DNA of 7,819 bases from Cyanobacteria bacterium UBA8156 (GTDB lineage: Bacteria > Cyanobacteriota > Cyanobacteriia > Pseudanabaenales > Pseudanabaenaceae). The translations under genes and the position numbers were made by a program. The notes below the pieces were generated by a model. That model did not search any database. It was not told where the DNA came from and saw only the letters and a program-made list of their open reading frames with translations. Below are positions 5,786-7,819 of the stretch, in pieces; within the stretch, counting starts at the first letter, position 1; every line of letters starts with the position of its first letter. Where the stretch lies: assembly GCA_003456125.1 (NCBI GenBank), contig DMPD01000238.1, positions 1 through 7,819 of the forward strand, read 5' to 3'.

Positions 5786-7297
5786 ATGGCTCGCGACTTA
5801 CGGGATTTCTTGAAGCTGTTGGAAGAGCGCGGTCAACTGCGGCGGATTGCGGCCCCTGTGAACCCCCACCTAGAATTGGCCGAAATTGCCGATCGCCTGT
5901 TGCAGGCCGGAGGCCCCGCCCTGCTTTTTGAGAATGTCCAGGGCCATGAAATGCCGGTGGCGATCAACTTGCTGGGGACAGTGGATCGGGTGTGTTGGGC
6001 CCTGGGTCGGGAAACCCCAGCCCAACTGGAAGCCCTGGGGGAAGAGCTTTCGTTGTTGTATCAGTTGCGTCCCCCCAAAGCCAAAGAAGAGGCGATCGCC
6101 CTGGGCAAAGCCCTGTGGAACGTGGTCAAAGCGGTACCGCGGCCGGCGTTGTTTCCCCCCTGCCAAGAAGTGGTGCATCAAGGGGATGCCGTCGACCTCA
6201 CCCAACTGCCGTTGCTCCAGGTTTACCCCAAAGATGCCGGTAAAGTCATTACGTTGGGCCTCACCATCACCAAAGACTGCGAAAACGGCAAAGTGAATGT
6301 GGGGGTTTACCGGTTGCAATTGCAGTCCCGCAATACCATGTCGGTGCAGTGGCTATCGGTGCGGGGGGCCACCCGCCACCTGCGCAAAGCCCAAGCCCAA
6401 GCCAAACCCCTGGAAGTGGCGATCGCCCTCGGCGTGGATCCTCTCCTGATTTTGGCGGCGGCCACCCCCCTGCCCGTAGATTTGTCCGAATGGCTGTTTG
6501 CCGGAATTTACGGGGGAGAAGGGGTGGCCCTCACCAAGTGCAAGACCTTGGATTTGGCCGTGCCCGCCCATTCGGAAATGGTCTTGGAGGGCACCATTGA
6601 CCCCGAGGCGATCGCCACGGACGGCCCGGCCGGCGATCACATGGGTTTTTACGGCCCGGCCAACCCCAAAGCCCCCCTGGTCAAATTTCACTGCGTCACC
6701 CACCGCCGCAACCCCATTTACCTCACCACCTTCAGCGGTCGGCCCCCCAAAGAGGATGCCATGATGGCCCTGGCCCTCAACCGGATTTATGCTCCCATCC
6801 TGCGCAAACAGGTGCCGGAAATCCACGATTTCTTCCTGCCCATGGAAGGCCTCAGCTACAAAGTGGCCGTCCTGGCGATCGAAAAGACCTATCCCGGCCA
6901 AGCTCGCCGGGCCGCCCTTGCCTTTTGGACGGCCTTACCTCAGTTCACTTACACCAAATTCATTGTGGTGGTGGACAAAACCATTGATATTCGCAACCCC
7001 CGCCGCGTGATGTGGGCGATCGCCGCCAACGTGGATCCTGCCCGCGACGTGTTTGTTTTGCCGCAGACTCCGTTCGATCGCCTGGATTTCGCCACGGCCG
7101 TACCCGGTCTCGGGGGCCGCATGGGGATTGATGCCACCCAGAAAATTTACCCCGAAAGCGATCGCCCCTGGAGCGAACCCCTTACCGCCGACCCCGATAC
7201 CGCTGCCCTGGTGGACAGTCGTTGGGCCGAATACGGCCTGGAGGATTTGCCCCTCACCGAAGCTGCCCCCCACCTTTTTGGTTATCACTTGTCCTGA
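5786..7297 (+). CDS. ubiD: UbiD-family decarboxylase (plastoquinone pathway, 4-hydroxy-3-prenylbenzoate decarboxylase)
   Basis: A 503-residue UbiD enzyme, the usual length. UbiD proteins use prenylated FMN, made by UbiX, to decarboxylate aromatic or unsaturated acids. In cyanobacteria the homologue acts on 4-hydroxy-3-solanesylbenzoate on the way to plastoquinone. Visible marks are NVGVYR at 171-176, where Asn171 and Arg176 match the cofactor-binding Asn and catalytic Arg of the family; SEMVLEG at 263-269; and DGPAGDHMGFY at 279-289, covering the two acidic catalytic positions; both are Asp here (279 and 284). The C-terminal third carries SGRPPKED and TKFIVVVDKTIDI and GGRMGIDAT. The start at 5786 has AAAGG at 5775-5779; an in-frame TTG at 5771 is unlikely. 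It stands alone on its strand after a possible promoter. The last 44 bases overlap, on the other strand, the tail of the DUF29 gene. UbiX is not in the window. Confidence 0.93.
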   Translation: MARDLRDFLKLLEERGQLRRIAAPVNPHLELAEIADRLLQAGGPALLFENVQGHEMPVAINLLGTVDRVCWALGRETPAQLEALGEELSLLYQLRPPKAKEEAIALGKALWNVVKAVPRPALFPPCQEVVHQGDAVDLTQLPLLQVYPKDAGKVITLGLTITKDCENGKVNVGVYRLQLQSRNTMSVQWLSVRGATRHLRKAQAQAKPLEVAIALGVDPLLILAAATPLPVDLSEWLFAGIYGGEGVALTKCKTLDLAVPAHSEMVLEGTIDPEAIATDGPAGDHMGFYGPANPKAPLVKFHCVTHRRNPIYLTTFSGRPPKEDAMMALALNRIYAPILRKQVPEIHDFFLPMEGLSYKVAVLAIEKTYPGQARRAALAFWTALPQFTYTKFIVVVDKTIDIRNPRRVMWAIAANVDPARDVFVLPQTPFDRLDFATAVPGLGGRMGIDATQKIYPESDRPWSEPLTADPDTAALVDSRWAEYGLEDLPLTEAAPHLFGYHLS

Positions 7298-7787
7298 GTG
7301 CTGGCATCGGACAAAGCACACAGAAGAAGAACACTGCAAAAAAATACTTTGGTTGCCAGGGGAGCCAACCCTCATCCAAGGCTTGCTCTAGGGTAAAGTC
7401 AGGCTCCTCAGGAATTTCCTTCCCACTGAGGTCGCTGGCATCCAAAAACAGATTCCTACCGTTTTTGTATTGCTTGCCAAAAACATCACCTAAAAAAGAT
7501 GTTAGGCTTGGGCTTGCTGCCAACTCCTCTTGAAGTTGCAGGCGAAAATTTCGTACTTCTAATTTCCAACCTCGCAAGCACAGCTCTCGTTCGGATTCCC
7601 AATACTGGATCTTAAGCAGATGTTCACAAAGGCCCATGAGGTAGCTGGAAATTGCGTGTTTTTGGCTTCTCCCCAAGCTCTCAACCTCCGCGATTAAGTT
7701 TTCTAAATCAAGATTCTCAAAATTTCTGGCTCTCAATTCCGTAACCGTATCGTTCACCCAAAGTTGGTAGTCTGTTTCGTATAACAA
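7254..7787 (-). CDS. DUF29-family protein, with atypical start and C-terminal extension
   Basis: A DUF29 protein; the family is common and multi-copy in cyanobacteria and its function is not known to me. Family marks are LYETDYQLW near the N-terminus, NLDLENLIAEVESLGRSQKH at 25-44, a helical LMGLCEHLLKIQYW (50-63), and FTLEQALDEGWLP at 131-143, where DUF29 proteins normally end. Here the frame goes on 34 residues more, past WLPW, into a cysteine- and phenylalanine-rich tail and 44 bases into the antisense strand of ubiD. The only in-frame start near the family N-terminus is TTG at 7785-7787; the nearby ATG (7808-7810) is out of frame and meets a stop after six codons. The gene is poorer in G+C than its neighbours (28 of 60 in 7561-7620 against 38 of 60 in 7021-7080) and lacks HIP1, which suggests acquisition. 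It may be decaying or simply mis-started. Confidence 0.75.
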   Translation of the reverse strand: MLYETDYQLWVNDTVTELRARNFENLDLENLIAEVESLGRSQKHAISSYLMGLCEHLLKIQYWESERELCLRGWKLEVRNFRLQLQEELAASPSLTSFLGDVFGKQYKNGRNLFLDASDLSGKEIPEEPDFTLEQALDEGWLPWQPKYFFAVFFFCVLCPMPALRTSDNQKGGGQLR

Positions 7788-7819
7788 CGTTAGTTTAGGT
7801 TTATAGTCATTTTAATTAA

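Noticed and set aside
631..7165. HIP1 copies as a CRISPR array or mobile repeat
   Set aside because: The copies are an isolated 8-base palindrome at irregular distances inside genes, the known HIP1 pattern, with no repeat-spacer structure.

Overview
The window looks like the chromosome of a cyanobacterium. The main evidence is the octamer GCGATCGC (HIP1), found 20 times by hand count between 631 and 7165, together with a Flv3-type flavodiiron protein with the C-terminal flavin reductase domain typical of oxygenic phototrophs, and a UbiD of the kind used for plastoquinone synthesis. Base composition is high in G+C (about 60% in sampled lines) up to about 7300. I cannot name the genus.

Layout. 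Bases 1-143 probably hold the start of a leftward gene that is cut by the window edge. From 235 to 5286 six genes run rightward with almost no space between them: an ABA4-like membrane protein, a possible ASCH/PUA-fold protein, MoaE (molybdopterin synthase large subunit), Flv3, a MurG of the Staphylococcus / Bacillus cereus MurG2 type, and a protein of unknown function. The gaps are 1, 8 and 26 bases, then a one-base TGATG overlap between flv3 and murG, then 32 bases. A leftward four-helix membrane protein (5299-5694) converges on this block. It is divergent from ubiD (5786-7297) across a 91-base intergenic region. The last 500 bases hold a leftward DUF29-family gene. It is poorer in G+C, has no HIP1 site, lacks an ATG start, and runs past the usual DUF29 end into the antisense strand of ubiD.

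How the genes relate. Flv3 (O2 photoreduction after photosystem I) and UbiD (a plastoquinone-ring decarboxylation step) both serve photosynthetic electron transport. The ABA4-like protein belongs to a family tied to xanthophyll metabolism in plants. MoaE and MurG are housekeeping in type (molybdenum cofactor and peptidoglycan), but this MurG is not of the usual cyanobacterial type and may be a second copy. Whether the six-gene run is one operon cannot be shown from sequence alone; a weak -10-like element before flv3 suggests a possible internal promoter.

I see no rRNA, tRNA, CRISPR array, insertion sequence or complete mobile element. I do not see a clear new multi-gene system. The most unusual items are the MurG type and its one-base overlap with flv3, the ABA4-like/ASCH-like pair, and the eroding DUF29 gene.
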